In this document: piece by piece, positions 48,401 through 60,395 of the stretch
How the letters are laid out: each line of letters starts with the position of its first letter
Numbering within the stretch: position 1 is the stretch's first letter
Assembly: GCA_028023455.1 (NCBI GenBank)
Contig: JAQFVV010012404.1
Location: forward strand, 13,255,421 to 13,319,420
Source: Epiperipatus broadwayi
Lineage: Eukaryota; Onychophora; Udeonychophora; Euonychophora; Peripatidae
Length of the DNA: 64,000 bases
Direction: 5' to 3'
Translations under genes and position numbers: made by a program
The notes under the pieces: generated by a model
The model's input: only the letters and a program-made list of their open reading frames with translations
Databases searched by the model: none
What the model was told of the DNA's origin: nothing

Positions 48401-48439
48401 TGTCCAGAAGCACGACCTTTTCCTCTTAGTTATATTTAG

Positions 48440-49245
48440 GCTATTATGTCAGCACTGCAAACTTCTTCGTATTATTATTTCTTTTGCTTCATGACCCAGT
48501 TTTAATGCTCTAATATTAAAATTACACTCTGCTCAAAATATATATAAATGACAACTATTACTAGTTTTATTAATTAAATTTATTTCAGTCTTATACAATT
48601 CCACCATCGTAATTTATTTCTGTATTTAAGAGTATATATATGCCTTGGGAAAAATAAAGCGTTTGTCTTACTATTGTTAAAATAATTTTTCATTAAATAT
48701 TTTGTCATAGATTCAAATATAATCAAATGTTTTCAAATGTATTTTATTTATTTTCACGACCGTAATGGCGTAAAAATGGTTTATATTATATCTATAATGA
48801 ATTTCAGAACACTCCCCAAAGTAATAATGTTAGTCACCATGTTTCAGAACCGTAAATCAAAGTGTTAATGGCTGTATTGTGTAATTCTTTCTAATATTTG
48901 ATTGGCATCTTAATATTGGACCCACCAAAGATGTGTGTTTATTTGTAATATATTATTTAGCAAATAAAGAGCATATGAAAAATAATAGCATGAATGACAC
49001 TATGTAATTATCTACTGCTTGCTCATTCACGCACATACTAATGTACTTAAATTTATAAATGTATAATAATTTGTCAGTATATTAAAATATATTTTATTGT
49101 CTAACTTATTTGAGTAGTTCGAATTCCTTCTTTTCTCCACTTCCAAAAGTAAAGCCTGCTTATATATATATATATTAGTTTAGTCATAGTATTATAGATG
49201 TCTCATTGTTTTGCTCAGCTTTGCTAGTTGGCTGGATTAAAATTA
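48440..49245. other. AT-rich stretch, nothing recognised
   Basis: Only short TA runs (for example 49,161-49,176). No coding motif. Confidence 0.5.
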
Positions 49246-49249
49246 ATTC

Positions 49250-49470
49250 TCATGTGCCATCACTATAATGTTATTCATTAGGTGTTTGATCTGGAGCTTA
49301 TGGAGTGGGTTCGAATCCAGGTTAGTCCCTGACCTAAATCCTGGGCTGGACTGGGTTTGAAGTACATTTTGTGAGTTCCATCTCGTGTTAGATGGATAAA
49401 CATGTTTTGTCCGGCACAATACCTGGATGGGTGGTATAGTAGGGTAGGACTCAGATTAAAGACTAACTAC
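49250..49470 (+). repeat. tRNA-derived SINE fragment
   Basis: gggttcgaatccagg (49,307-49,321) is an exact B box. The A box region upstream (cattaggtgtttgat) is decayed. The body that follows (ccctgacctaaatcctgg and so on) does not fold as a tRNA 3' end, so this is a SINE, not a tRNA gene. Confidence 0.6.
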
Positions 49471-49479
49471 ATTTATACA

Positions 49480-51930
49480 GTGATATGATTGCACATGATC
49501 CTCAGATTGTGGCATTTTCATATTCACAACATTACAAATACCATACATCAGGATAGAAAAGTATTTCACAAATACTACTAACATATACAACAAATCTTTC
49601 TGATGTTAGGTTGTAATAACAAGGGTTACATGGTAATAAACATTATATGCAAAATAAAGTATACTAGATTTTATGTGATTATACGAAGAAAAAAAACACC
49701 AGCCAAGTTATCAATATAAAACAGGAAACAATCAACTGCTTCAAGAATTAATACATACTAAGTACATTATCAATATATGGCAGAAAACAGTTGCTTCAAT
49801 AATTAATACACAAGAACAAATAAAACCTAGCAATGAAATTAAAAAAAAACTTGATTAATTATTGAGGGGTCTCAAATTTAAAGCTATACTTAACTGTGAA
49901 CTGATACTTTTTTATGTCATACCAGTGGTCATATACTATATTCAAATGTGAATTCAATGTCCATTCAACATAATCATTCCCTACACTATAGTATGACGAT
50001 AAAATTAATAGATATTTCATCTTAATCCATCCAAAGACCATATACACACAAACATATGCATTCATTTTGCTATTGTATAAATATACTTTAAAATACATAG
50101 CCATAAGATAATTTGTTTAATTTTGATGTGGTATCTGATATTGTAAGAATAAAATTCATTTTTAAATCTCTTTCCTGGCTAATGCAAATATTTTTAATTA
50201 ATCTTTTATAGATTTTCTAACATTGCTTGGGTCAGTTTCACATTGATGGAATTTCATGTGTGTCTAGCTAATCTGAGTTTTCTCATAATTATCCGACTTA
50301 GAAACAAACAAAACATTTAAAAAGAAAAAAAAATACTCTAAAAAAAAATCTTTGAGCTGAGGTGAGGGGTGGTGATATTAAGCATTTTATATGTATTAAA
50401 ATAAGTTTTGGTAAATAAAAAATGCTTATTGGGTTAATAAAAGAAGAAATATGTATTAGCACATATATCAATAATAAACATATAACATGTATTTATTAAT
50501 ATGATGACTAAAAATAAAGGTGCATTCGGTCATTAGCTATAACAGTTAAAATATATATACACAGAACTACAGAAAACAGAATATTAATTAATATAAAAGA
50601 AAAATTTACAAAAAAAGATTAAAATATTAATAATTTACCAACATCTCTTTACTAATAGAAAGTCCAAGCTAAAAGTACAAATGTCTCTTTACTTTATTTG
50701 CCTAGGCAGGAGGTCTGAACATATCTTTGGGTGTGCATCTTGCATAACTTTAGTAGGTGATATTTTTCTTAATTCGTGGTTTACATTTTTTTTTTAAATT
50801 TCCATCAGACTTTGCAGAGCTTGTCTTCAATTTCTGGAGCACATTTTTGTTTTGTCAGCTTTTAATATTTATTAGGTAGATGGATCAAATTGCTCATCAT
50901 TTAACAAGTTAACAGTGATTTGTTGGAGGAGACATTTATGGTTAACTCTGTATGGTTAACTCTATATTCATTTGGAGTTGTTGGTGGATCTTTACAAGAC
51001 ATGATGGTAAGTTTTATATCTCACTTGCTTTACAAATGTATGCTTGTACACATGACTGACAACTAACTGACTTCAATAACAATAGTTTGAATGGGCTTCT
51101 TGGTGGAACTTCTAGATCACACTTTTATATGATAGCAGAGTGTAGCAGACACTGGTTTTCTCTATGACATTATTTTGATTGCTTAAACATAGCTTCGGGC
51201 TGCACCAAGATTGAAGAAGTCTTGATGTAAAGAACTTCTAGAATCCATTTTCTGAGTTTATATACGATTTGTAAATAAAAGGTATCCAGATTTAGCTTTT
51301 AAATTTTATTTTTGTTAATTACTTACTTAAATCTATTCATCTAAATTTTTTTGGAATTTCCATTTTATTAATTAACCTGTTTGTTAATTTCTGAACACCT
51401 GCCATTTATTCCTCATTTTAAAGATAATTAAGTAATACTTAATAACTTTTATCTCATTACCAAATTTTGCCAAAATATTTAGTAACTTTTAGTGAAACTA
51501 AACAAAGGAATATCTTATTTTTAGTAAAAATGGATAGAGATCTTTTCTTTTTTGACAGTTTAATTACTTACAAAATCATTAAATTTGCTAGTATGCCTTG
51601 CAGTTAATAAAGCTCTTTATTAGAAAATGATTATCCATAACCAAAATATAATTGCTGCACACCTACAATTCATTAAGAATTTAATATAACTAGCAATGTT
51701 AGTTGACTTATTTATTTAATCAGAAATTAGAAACTGAACTATTTTTGAGTGTGTCATTATCCATGCATACTCATGCTTATACTACACTTACTCCTATTTA
51801 AAAGTGTTTTAATTTTTTCTAAAAAAAGTGGTTTTTTATTCATTAAAAAAATTTTAACATTAAAAAAATTACTTAACACAAAGCATATATATATATAAAC
51901 ATAAATTAAATTTGATGTCCGTATTCGTTC
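49480..51930. other. AT-rich stretch, nothing recognised
   Basis: Some moderately complex sequence near 50,690-51,270 gives no recognisable translation on either strand. ORFs (for example 49,859-50,104 -) show no domain. Confidence 0.45.
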
Positions 51931-51935
51931 TACAA

Positions 51936-52490
51936 TATATGTAATATACAAATCAATATATATATATATATCAAAATACAGTAAAATTAACATAAATTAT
52001 ATTATTTTTAGAAGTACTTTAGACTATACATCTTATAGTCTTTATCTATAACATTGAATAATCAAAACTAGACAACCCTTCACAATACCCATAGTTCAAT
52101 TCAGATTTCCCACAATTCTGTTATTTTAACATTTGATGACTGCCAATTCATTAACATTTGATGATTTCAACATGGATTTAAATTTGATTATAAAAATATG
52201 AAAATTATTCAAATTGAATGTTGCCACAATAAACGTAAAATAAAAGAGGCTATGTTGATTTCAAGAAATCGTCAAATGTTAACGAATCGGCAGTCATCAA
52301 ATGTTAAAATAACAGAATTGTGGGAAATCTGAATTGAACTATGGGTATTGTGAAGGGTTATTTTGATTATTCAATGTTATATAGTTGATAAAGACTACAA
52401 GATGTATAGTGACAGTACTTCTGAAAATAATATAATTTATGTGAATTTTACTGTATTTTGATATATATATTGATTTGTATATTACATATG
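51936..52490. mobile_element. 555-bp near-perfect fold-back element
   Basis: Left arm 51,936-52,173 and right arm 52,252-52,490 are inverted copies over about 235 bp with few differences. Pairs include cacaattctgttattttaac / gttaaaataacagaattgtg, and gtaatatacaaatcaatata / tatattgatttgtatattac. The loop is about 80 bp. Both arms' ORFs are artefacts of AT-rich sequence. No transposase. Confidence 0.9.
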
Positions 52491-52550
52491 TGTAAACATA
52501 TATTAATATAACATGAAGCATATATACATGAACACATATATATATACACA

Positions 52551-53606
52551 CACCTGGGTCTCGTTTTATGTGGATTATTTTAATGCAATTTTGAAGTTAT
52601 GCGATTCATGTTTCTTCTTACTATTTTTCATATTTCACTATATTTATTAGATATCGAGAAATTTAAATTATTAATAATTTATTTTGACTTGAAATACTTT
52701 TTTTTTTTTCAAAAATATAACATTATATTAGCAGCTAATGTAAATATGGCCTGAAGCTATATTTAGAATAAATAACCTACTTATACTAATGAGTAAATAA
52801 TAATAATAGATTTATACTTACATATAAAAATATCGCAATAAACATTCAAAAATTTTAAACTTTTAAAATGTATTTTGTTAGGTATAACAGAAATAAATAA
52901 AGTAGATTTTTAAAATAAATAACGACGATTTTATTGATTTTATAAACTGAAAATAATATTTTTAATGATAATGTGTAATCTTTTTGTTTTGATTGTGATC
53001 CTCATTTTTTTAATATAGAAACAAAATGTGAACATTTAAAATTTATTTCAGTAGTAAAAATCAGTTGTCAACAGAAAATCGTTAACACAGCACAAGGCTG
53101 AAATTGGCACTAGTTGTGTAATTGAGATGAAGCAGAATATGGTAAAAATTAATGGAAAATAAAGTGGCTAACAAGTTTCTCTGGGCATAATTGCTGAGAG
53201 ATTCTTGACTTCATTCAAGAAAAAGCTACATCACATCGCATCGATGAATCTAATTTCTTACCAGTTTACAAACGAACTGCACATTCGAAAATAGCGATAA
53301 TGATTAAAATACGTATGAAAAAATGTCAAATTAAATACTGTAGTTAATAAAAAAAGTAAAAAAAGTTTGTCTTGTACCAATTTTTTTCAAATATTTGATA
53401 TTTTTTATTAGTCATACTTTATTTCCTTATTTGTTTAATGTGAATTTTAAAGTAATTTTTCCTTCTTGCTTTGCTTTTATGTGAATTCTGAAAATTACAG
53501 ACCCTATCCCCCATTTTTCAAGGTAAGTTAAGTCTATTTTTGTGCGATTTTTTTTAATGTGGGTTTTCTGTGGAACCTATCTACCACATAAAATGAGACC
53601 CAGGTG
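52551..53606. mobile_element. pogo/Tigger-like non-autonomous DNA element, interrupted
   Basis: The termini cacctgggtctcgttttatg (52,551) and cataaaatgagacccaggtg (53,587-53,606) are inverted repeats of 23 bp with one mismatch. A second, reverse-oriented copy at 63,140 begins cacctggttctcgttttacg. The interior matches over several hundred bases, including ttgcaaactggtaa / ttaccagtttacaa and gcactagttgt. TA-rich flanks and this TIR type fit pogo/Tigger relatives, which is inference. The element has no transposase ORF. It is interrupted by a LINE B tail at 53,124-53,247. Confidence 0.75.
53124..53247 (+). mobile_element. LINE B 3' tail nested in the Tigger-like element
   Basis: gtggctaacaagtttctctg and ggcataattgctgagagatt, followed by acatcacatcgcatcgat, match the 3' end of LINE B (30.95-31.09 kb) in the + orientation. 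The 63-kb copy of the host element continues uninterrupted at this point, so the LINE came second. Confidence 0.8.
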
Positions 53607-53634
53607 GATATATATAGCTTCAAAATGTGGTTTT

Positions 53635-54230
53635 CACTTTCAAAGTAATCTTTAAACTCTTGCAAAGAGATACTTTTTAATGCTTCTATCATTTTTTTGA
53701 CCACTTATAAGGTTGCAAAAGAAAAAAAAGTTGTAACATTTTTTTCATTCAAAGAATAAAAAATCACTTGGTGCAAGGTGGAGTAAATATGGCTGATGAA
53801 TAAACTGGATTCTTCTGAATTTAATTAAAAATTGTTTCACTCTCAATGTTTGTGTTGTCATGGTGAAGATTGCACTCCTCAATTTGCCACAAAATGAGTC
53901 ATTTACATTTTACTGCTAATGCAAAAGATTCAGAACTTGTAAGTTTTAAATTCATAACTATTGCAAGTGAATTCTGAATGAACAATGCTGTTTGTATCTA
54001 AAAAAATCAGCAGCACTTTGACATTGGACTTCGCTCACCACACTTTTTTGGGATTTAATGAATTTGACTCTTCCATTAAACCACTCATAAACTTGTATTT
54101 TTTCCAGAGAAACTTGCTTGCAAGCTGTTTCAAACATTAAACTTGTTTTCCCTGCCATTTTCTTTTTAAAAAAGACAGAATTTTACATTGTTCCAACTTT
54201 TCAGCCATTACAAAAATCAAAAAATATGTG
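53635..54230 (-). pseudogene. mariner transposase remnant
   Basis: The - strand has the N-terminal helix-turn-helix region EQCKILSFL..., ETACKQVSLEKIQVYEWF (54,216-54,080; compare the conserved ...A.G....S...V..W...F block of mariners). After frame breaks it has CNLHHDN at about 53,862 (the second catalytic Asp block, HDNAPAH), then HLAPSDFYSL and LQEFKDYFES. The spacing between the N-terminal block and HHDN is about 120 residues instead of roughly 250, so the middle including the first catalytic Asp is deleted. The inverted ends were not identified. It would cut and paste a TA-flanked element but is inactive. Confidence 0.75.
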
Positions 54231-54234
54231 AAAT

Positions 54235-54655
54235 GCACTTTTAAAAAAAAATTGCTACATGTGACCATGATTTCATAAGATGACATCATTTGTAATATTG
54301 ATGAAGAAGGTTCCCCACAAGAAATATCTAGAAGCATAAGCATGTACTACAACAGATGTGGTTATCAGAGAATGATTCCAGTTATTTTTGGGTATCCTCT
54401 TGTACATATTAAACTTTAATTTAAAAGGGTTAAGCAACAAAAAATTAAAAAAATTTAATTTAAAAGAATACAAAAACATTTCAAGAAATTTTTAGGAAGA
54501 ATAAGTGATTATCAGAAATAACTGTACACCAATAAAGACATTTATGTAAACACATTTTTAAAATAACTTTTAAATTGTTAATTAGTGTTAACCATTAATA
54601 ATTTATTTATTGATAACAAAAATAAAGACAATTTTATAATTATGTAAATAGGTAA
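54235..54655. other. AT-rich spacer
   Basis: No repeat or coding signal beyond AT runs. It may hold the mariner 5' flank. Confidence 0.4.
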
Positions 54656-54659
54656 ATAA

Positions 54660-56185
54660 CTATATGTAACTGAACAGAAAGTAACTGAAGCTTCCAATGA
54701 GTATATCATGCTTGCAACCCAATCACAACCATCCAACAGCCCAGAAGTCAGACCAAGTTCTCAGACTATAGATATTTTAAAACATATAATTTGTCAAGTA
54801 ATTCACATGTGACATTTCAACTTCATATATACATTATTTCTAGAGAAACTAACCTTAATTATTTATTATTATTATTATTATTTTATTAATTATAATTCTA
54901 TCACAGATTGCTGAAGTATATCATCAATGATGTGAAAAGGATAAATGATCCCCAAGAAGCACATTTTGTGCTGAACCAGCACTATTCAGTTGGACCACAT
55001 AACAATCTCTTACACATATCTTCATCATTTGTTTAGTATATATGTAGATAGAAATTACTATAGTTTAATTGACAGGTTTCATATTTTCTACAGTACATTA
55101 ATATAAACTACTCTAATGGAAATATATTAATAACTGTACTAATCATTTACCATCCTAGACATTATTTCTAATTCAAATAAGATTTTTTAAAGTCTTATTT
55201 AAGGGGTAATGTATCTTCAATGACATAGAGATATAAACATCTGATTTTTTTGCCTCTGTTGACAGTAATGATAAGTTTCACAACTTTCACAAAGATAGGA
55301 CAGTATCCTCTTTTAACACCTTGTACAATCGTACTATATTCAGAGAATCAAAGAAGAGCTTTAATTTCAATGACTTCTAAATATGAAATTAAAATTCAAT
55401 TATAATATATATAAATAACTCAGATTATATATAACTGAATAGGAAGTACCTGAATTTTCCAATGAGTTATATCATGCTTGCAACCTAATCACAATCATCA
55501 AAACTGCCCAGAAGTCAGACCAACCTTTCAGACCATAAATACATTAGAAACACCCTTTGTCAAGCAATTCATATAGCATATGTGACATTTCAACTTAATA
55601 CACACATTATTTCTAGAAAAATCCTAACTTTAATTTTTTTTATTATATATATATATTTTTATTAATTACAATTGTATCACAGATTACTGAAATATATAAT
55701 CAAAGATATGTAAAAAGGATAAGTGATTCACAAGATGCACATTTTGTGCTAAACCAGCATTCATTAGTTGGCCCAGATCACAATCTGTTACACATATGTT
55801 TATCATTTGTTCAGTATATATCTAGATAGCAAATTAATATAATTTAATTACAGGCTTCAAAAATTTCTGCACAACATTAATATAAACTGCACTAATGGAA
55901 ATATATTAATAATTGTACTAATCATTTATCAAGTCTTATTTTCATTAGAGTGGTTTATATTAATATTGTACTGCAGAAAATTTGAAGCCTGTCAATTAAA
56001 CTATAGTAATTTTCTATCTACATACATATTGAATAAATGATGAAGATATGTGAAAGAGATTGTGATCTGGTCCAACCGATGAACAGTTCAGCATGAAATG
56101 TGCATTTTGGGGGATGATTTATTCTTTTCACATGTCTTTTATGATATGTTTTGGTAATCTGTGATAGAATTGTAATTAATAAAAA
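54660..56185. repeat. Duplicated and partly inverted repeat cluster (R-related)
   Basis: Unit 1 (54,660-55,170) and unit 2 (55,425-55,945) are direct copies (shared atatcatgcttgcaaccc/t, cagaagtcagaccaa, cacattttgtgct, acactaatggaaatatattaa-type words). A third, shorter unit (55,945-56,185) is the inverted form: ttatattaatattgtactgc, gattgtgatctggtcca, atgtgcattttgg. It shares the gatctgg / cttttcacatgt core with repeats at 3.0 and 10.2 kb. No ORF. Confidence 0.75.
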
Positions 56186-56219
56186 AAAATTATAAAAAAA
56201 ATGAAGGTTAGGGTTTCTT

Positions 56220-57720
56220 TAGAAATAATTACTTTTATCATTAGTGATGTCATTGTTATAGGTCTCTGAGGGAATAATTTTTTTTTAAAAAGGGGACTAA
56301 TGATATGGAGTACAATCCTTCAATGTTATAATGTCACCTTGCCAATTGGTCATTCATCCCCTGAATTATTGCAACCGAAAAGTTGCTTAGGTACAAGAGC
56401 AGGAATCAGGGAATTGTGTGAGGTCCTGGATGAATTCTCTCTGAAAGGGATCTCAATTTGTCTAATATAATCTTTTGTGTTATCCCATGTTTTCCCTTTC
56501 TTTGTATTCTTCCCACATCTGTTCTTCTTCCTGGCCCTCATTTTGCATCTTATCTTTGAAGTATTCATATATCTTCTAATCAGTCCAGTATAATATTCTC
56601 CCTTTGCTAACAGTGATGATGGCATTGATTTGTTTTTTCTTGCCCCAGCACCCATCTTATATATAACTTATTGTCCAGCAGTGTTGGCTGGACAAAAGAA
56701 CTTTTGCCTTTTTAACTGTGATGTATTCTGATAATATTCTTTGTTTCTCTCTATATAGACCTTTTAGTTCCATTATTGCATTGACATTGTGGCTATCATA
56801 TGGGAGCCTCACTAGCCTGTCATCGATCTCTTCCAAATTCTTTAGTATTCCTGTAGGACCTCTTGCTTTATGTGTGTAATGCTTTATTAATGATTGTAGT
56901 ATTCCCAGGAAAGAGAACCAGGATTCAATTGGTGGGCCTGTCATGATATTAATTTTTTGGAAGTAAATATAAGTTTTCAAAATTATTGATTCCAGTGTGG
57001 AGAACTTAACAAGAATTCTTATAATTTTATCATAACTCTCTTCTACTGAGAACTATATATCTGCATTGATTTCAACTACTAGGGCTAGATGAACTGAGAA
57101 GGCAACAGGCACAAGTGTAGCCTCCAAAATGAAATGTATGTCGGGAGAGTACTATAATAGGTCAATTAATGAGGCATAAAAAGAAAAGACCCCAGGGGAA
57201 AAAATCCTTCCCCACACATTAATTTATTTTTCAATAAGTGAATGTGTTTTGCATTAAATTCATTATATGCCACATTGAAGTTCCCCAGCAGGATTGTTGG
57301 ATATGGATTTGTTGGCAGTGCTATATTGATTATGTGTATCACTCTATGTTTCAATGATGGGGATCTCTGAATGCATAGATATATTATATTGAATTTAAAC
57401 CCACCATATTTTAAGTTAAGGATTAATATCTTACTATCTACTTATATGATTTGAAATGAAGAGAGGGGGAATTTTTTGTTAATTAGAATAGCTACTCCTG
57501 CAGAAGCTGTGAAGGATATTGAATATTTAAAGAAACCAAAATTCTCCATTAGTTCTTCTTTTTGTTTACTAGAATAATGTGTAGTTTAGTCTCTAACATG
57601 CAGAATATATGCAGAGAGTGCTTTCTATCCAATTCTTGATGGCATAGGCTTGTCCAAGGGAATTTAATCCCCTAAGTTTCCGACTATTTTGAGTTTCATA
57701 AGACTCTCAATATAGCATAC
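56220..57720 (-). pseudogene. L1/Tx1-like LINE ORF2, second copy (endonuclease and start of RT)
   Basis: On the - strand MKLKIVGNLGGLNSLGQAYA (57,700) starts the endonuclease, PTILLGNFNVAYNEF (57,300) is the GDFN block with Asp changed to Asn, and 56,980-56,700 (PIESWFSFLGILQSLIKHYT, ILKNLEEIDDRL) is the endonuclease-to-RT linker, which aligns with 27.6-27.4 kb. NIEGLYSISLVPFLKKN near 56,300 matches the first RT block of the other copy. Sequence similarity stops near 56,220, so RT motifs A-C are missing. This is unusual, because LINEs are normally truncated at the 5' end. Many frameshifts. Confidence 0.7.
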
Positions 57721-57729
57721 AAGAGGTCT

Positions 57730-59562
57730 AGCATGTGGTTGAGTTGGTTAGGGCTAGATCAATATCCCACCACTATCTTCATTGTATCCCTCCATTGAAT
57801 CAGCCCAATTTTCCTCTCTCTCAAGAACAGGTTTTTCCCATGTTACACTTTTTACATGTTGGGGCAAGTCTCCCAAAGCAGGGAGAATTAAGTTAATTTG
57901 GTCCAAATCTTTGACAACATCTTGTTCTTGTATTTGGTGATCTTGTTATAGTCAGTTGCACTCAGCTTTTTGTGTTTTTTTCTTTCCATTGTCTTGCTTT
58001 TTCTCTTTCATCTTCCCCCTCATCTGAGATTTCAGAATCGGATGAACCAAGGTGGTCATCTTCTTGACTTACATCCAAGGTCCAGCCATCTCATTTTCCT
58101 AGGTCAGTTTTGACTTTTTTCATAGGTTTCATTTGGATAAATTTTATTATCATAACACTTGAAGACATGCCTTGCAGATTGGCCATGAGATCATTCATTT
58201 TTACTCCTCTATCTTTTGTATCTTTTTCTATAGTTTGATCCTTTTGCACTCTTTTTATTTCCATCAGTCCAACCAAGCTGTCTGTTTTCTTTTCCTGAGT
58301 ATTACCTTGATGAAATTTATTCTTTATCCCTTTACATTTATTGCAAATCCTGGCCGAACAATCTCTGACCAGGTGCATTCTTTTTTTAAACACTGCAGTG
58401 GTACTCCATGAAATGAGATCACCAATGGCAAGCAATCTGATGCATGTACCATGGGAATGTTCTGTGGAAATATGTCTTTTTTTAGTGTGAAATTAAACAT
58501 TGCTGTGTTTGTAAGTACCATCATTACTTTGGCTTTTTCCTGGAGATAACTGAAGTGTGAAACATTGCTAAAATTGTTTAGTATCCTTTATAGATCACTT
58601 TTTTGAAGTTGATATAGCAATGTTTTATTATTCCTGCCAAAACCATCTGTCTATTCATGTTTACTTTGCATAGAATTTTTTTATTTAACAATAGTATACT
58701 TTTCCTAAAAATCTTTTTTTGTATGCAATTATAAAATTCAATTATTAGCTATCTACTGTTTGGATGATTAAGAACCTTATACACCATCCCCCATAGTTTC
58801 TTGGTCTTTAGCATTTCGTAAAAGTCTTCTATCAAGAATTTGAATAACTGACATTGCTCATTTGTTACTGCTAAAATCAATGATTTTTTATTGTGATAAT
58901 TCTGGAAGGATATGTATAATTAAACTGGGATTGATGCATTAAATGCATCATTTAGCCTGTTAAAGTTCTCCAGGTCAATAATTTTTTGTCCCATTTTATT
59001 ATATTTTCCCCCTTCTTCTTGTAAAGCAATGAGGTTCTCATCTCCTTCCTCCATTAAGTCAAATATGTCTTTGTAACCTTCTTGTGTGAAGTTATTTTTT
59101 GCTATATCTCTATTTTCATTAGACTTTAACACATTTGCATAACTTAAGTTTTTGGAATAAAAAGTTTGTTTTTTTCTTGGTTGCTGATTGTTGCTATTGG
59201 ATATGTTATTAGATTTTTTTATCCAAGTTTTTTCCTTCATTTTTATGTTCTGTAGTCCATTTGGAGTTTATTAGTGTTTTCCTTTACATCTAACATTTCA
59301 GGGCATTCCATAATGTTTATGTCACTGCTTTTTCCTGTCGCTCACTAACTTTGAATATAGAATGGTTTAATTTCTTCTGAATAATTTCTTGTTTCTCTAC
59401 TTTCTTTTCTTTTAACAGTAGTTTCATCAATTTTTTATTCTTTGAGGCAGCTTTTCCTTCTTTATCTTGTATTTTCCTTGAAGCAGTTCCCTCCATTTTC
59501 ATTTTCATCACAATATTGGTAACTTCTTCATTAGCATCAAACAATTTAAACATTTTCTTCAT
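57730..59562 (-). pseudogene. L1/Tx1-like LINE ORF1, second copy (Gag-like)
   Basis: The ATG at 59,562 (-) starts MKKMFKLFDANEEVTN, a Lys/Glu-rich, likely coiled or charged N-terminus. Near 58,400 the CCHC region is split by a frameshift at an A run: FHGVPLQCLKK in one frame continues as FKKRMHLVRDCSARICNKCK in another. A basic and acidic tail follows (58,091-58,300). It is homologous in position to 28.56-29.9 kb. The first ATG is chosen because no similarity extends upstream. Confidence 0.65.
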
Positions 59563-59727
59563 CTTTAATTAAAAATTAAAGATAGAGTACTTATCTTTAA
59601 TTTCAAGTGTAACTTTCACCATTTCTCACTTACAAGTCACTTTAATCCACTATTATTAGGGAGCCTAGTACTAGCAGTGTTTTCCCAGTCAGTGTCATCT
59701 AGTGGAATTTGGTTAATGAATAGTTGA

Positions 59728-59783
59728 ACATGTATTATCATTTAGATAGTAAACAGACATGTATTATCATTTAGATAGTAAAC
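59728..59783. repeat. Short tandem duplication, about 26-bp units
   Basis: catgtattatcatttagata occurs at about 59,729 and again at 59,759, followed by aca and a (TA)n run. Slippage or a target duplication are both possible. Confidence 0.8.
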
Positions 59784-59815
59784 CAACACACACACATATA
59801 TATATATATATATCA

Positions 59816-60392
59816 TCAACCATTATCAATCCACTGCAGGATAAAGGACTCTCCAAGTTTAATCCATCTTCTCCGATCTTTAGCTTCTCTTTTCCACAAC
59901 ACCCCTGCACATTTTTTTATTTCATCCATCCATCTCACATGTGGTCTCTTTCTGGGTCTTTTACAATCTCTTGGAATCCAGTTTAAAATTTCAATTGTCC
60001 ATCTATTATCATTTCTTCTAGCAATATGTACTGCCCAACTCCATTTCAATCTTTTAATTTTTTTAATAAGGTCAGTAACACCTATTTGTTGTCTTACCCA
60101 TACATTGCATTTTCGATCTCTTCTTGTTACTCCCAACATACATCTCTCCATACTCCTTTGAGTGGTCTGAAGTCTCTGTATTGCTCTTCTATTAAGTGTC
60201 CAAGTCTCAGATCCATAAGTAAGAACTGGTAAAACACATTTGTTAAAAACCATTCTTTTCAAACACATAGGCATATTTCCTTTTAGTATCAAGTTATTTC
60301 TACCAAAAGCACTCCAACCAAGTTTAATTCTATGATTAATTTCCTCCATTATGTTTCCATCTGTATTAATAATCTGACCAAGGAATTTGTAA

Positions 60393-60393
<1 letters not shown>
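59816..60393 (-). pseudogene. RTE-like LINE C-terminal region
   Basis: A long open - strand frame reads FLGQIINTDGN, VLPVLTYGSETWTL, LGVTRRDRKCNVWVRQQIGV, LKWSWAVHIARRNDNRW and RKRPHVRWMDEIKK. This is the standard region after RT in RTE-type elements (YGSETW, WAGHIAR, RP..RW.DD). It is truncated at the 5' end by the (AT)n tract at 60,396 and at the 3' end near a (TA)n run at 59,797-59,812. It is the best-preserved RTE fragment here, with no stop in about 190 codons, but it lacks RT and endonuclease, so it is not functional. Confidence 0.85.

Positions 60394-60395
<2 letters not shown>

Larger units (their letters stand above)
44950..48430. other. CpG-richer block of unknown origin
   Basis: Compared with its surroundings this block has visibly more CG dinucleotides (for example at 45,000-45,185, 45,975-46,060 and 47,060-47,230) and pyrimidine tracts (cacccctcccctttcctttc near 47,655). 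It holds two hairpins and three tandem repeats, listed separately. I found no coding motif. It could be a younger non-coding transposon or LTR region. Confidence 0.4.

Noticed and set aside
54273-54479. Small secreted protein ORF upstream of the mariner
   Set aside because: AT-driven Phe/Leu/Asn composition, no signal peptide pattern or conserved motif.
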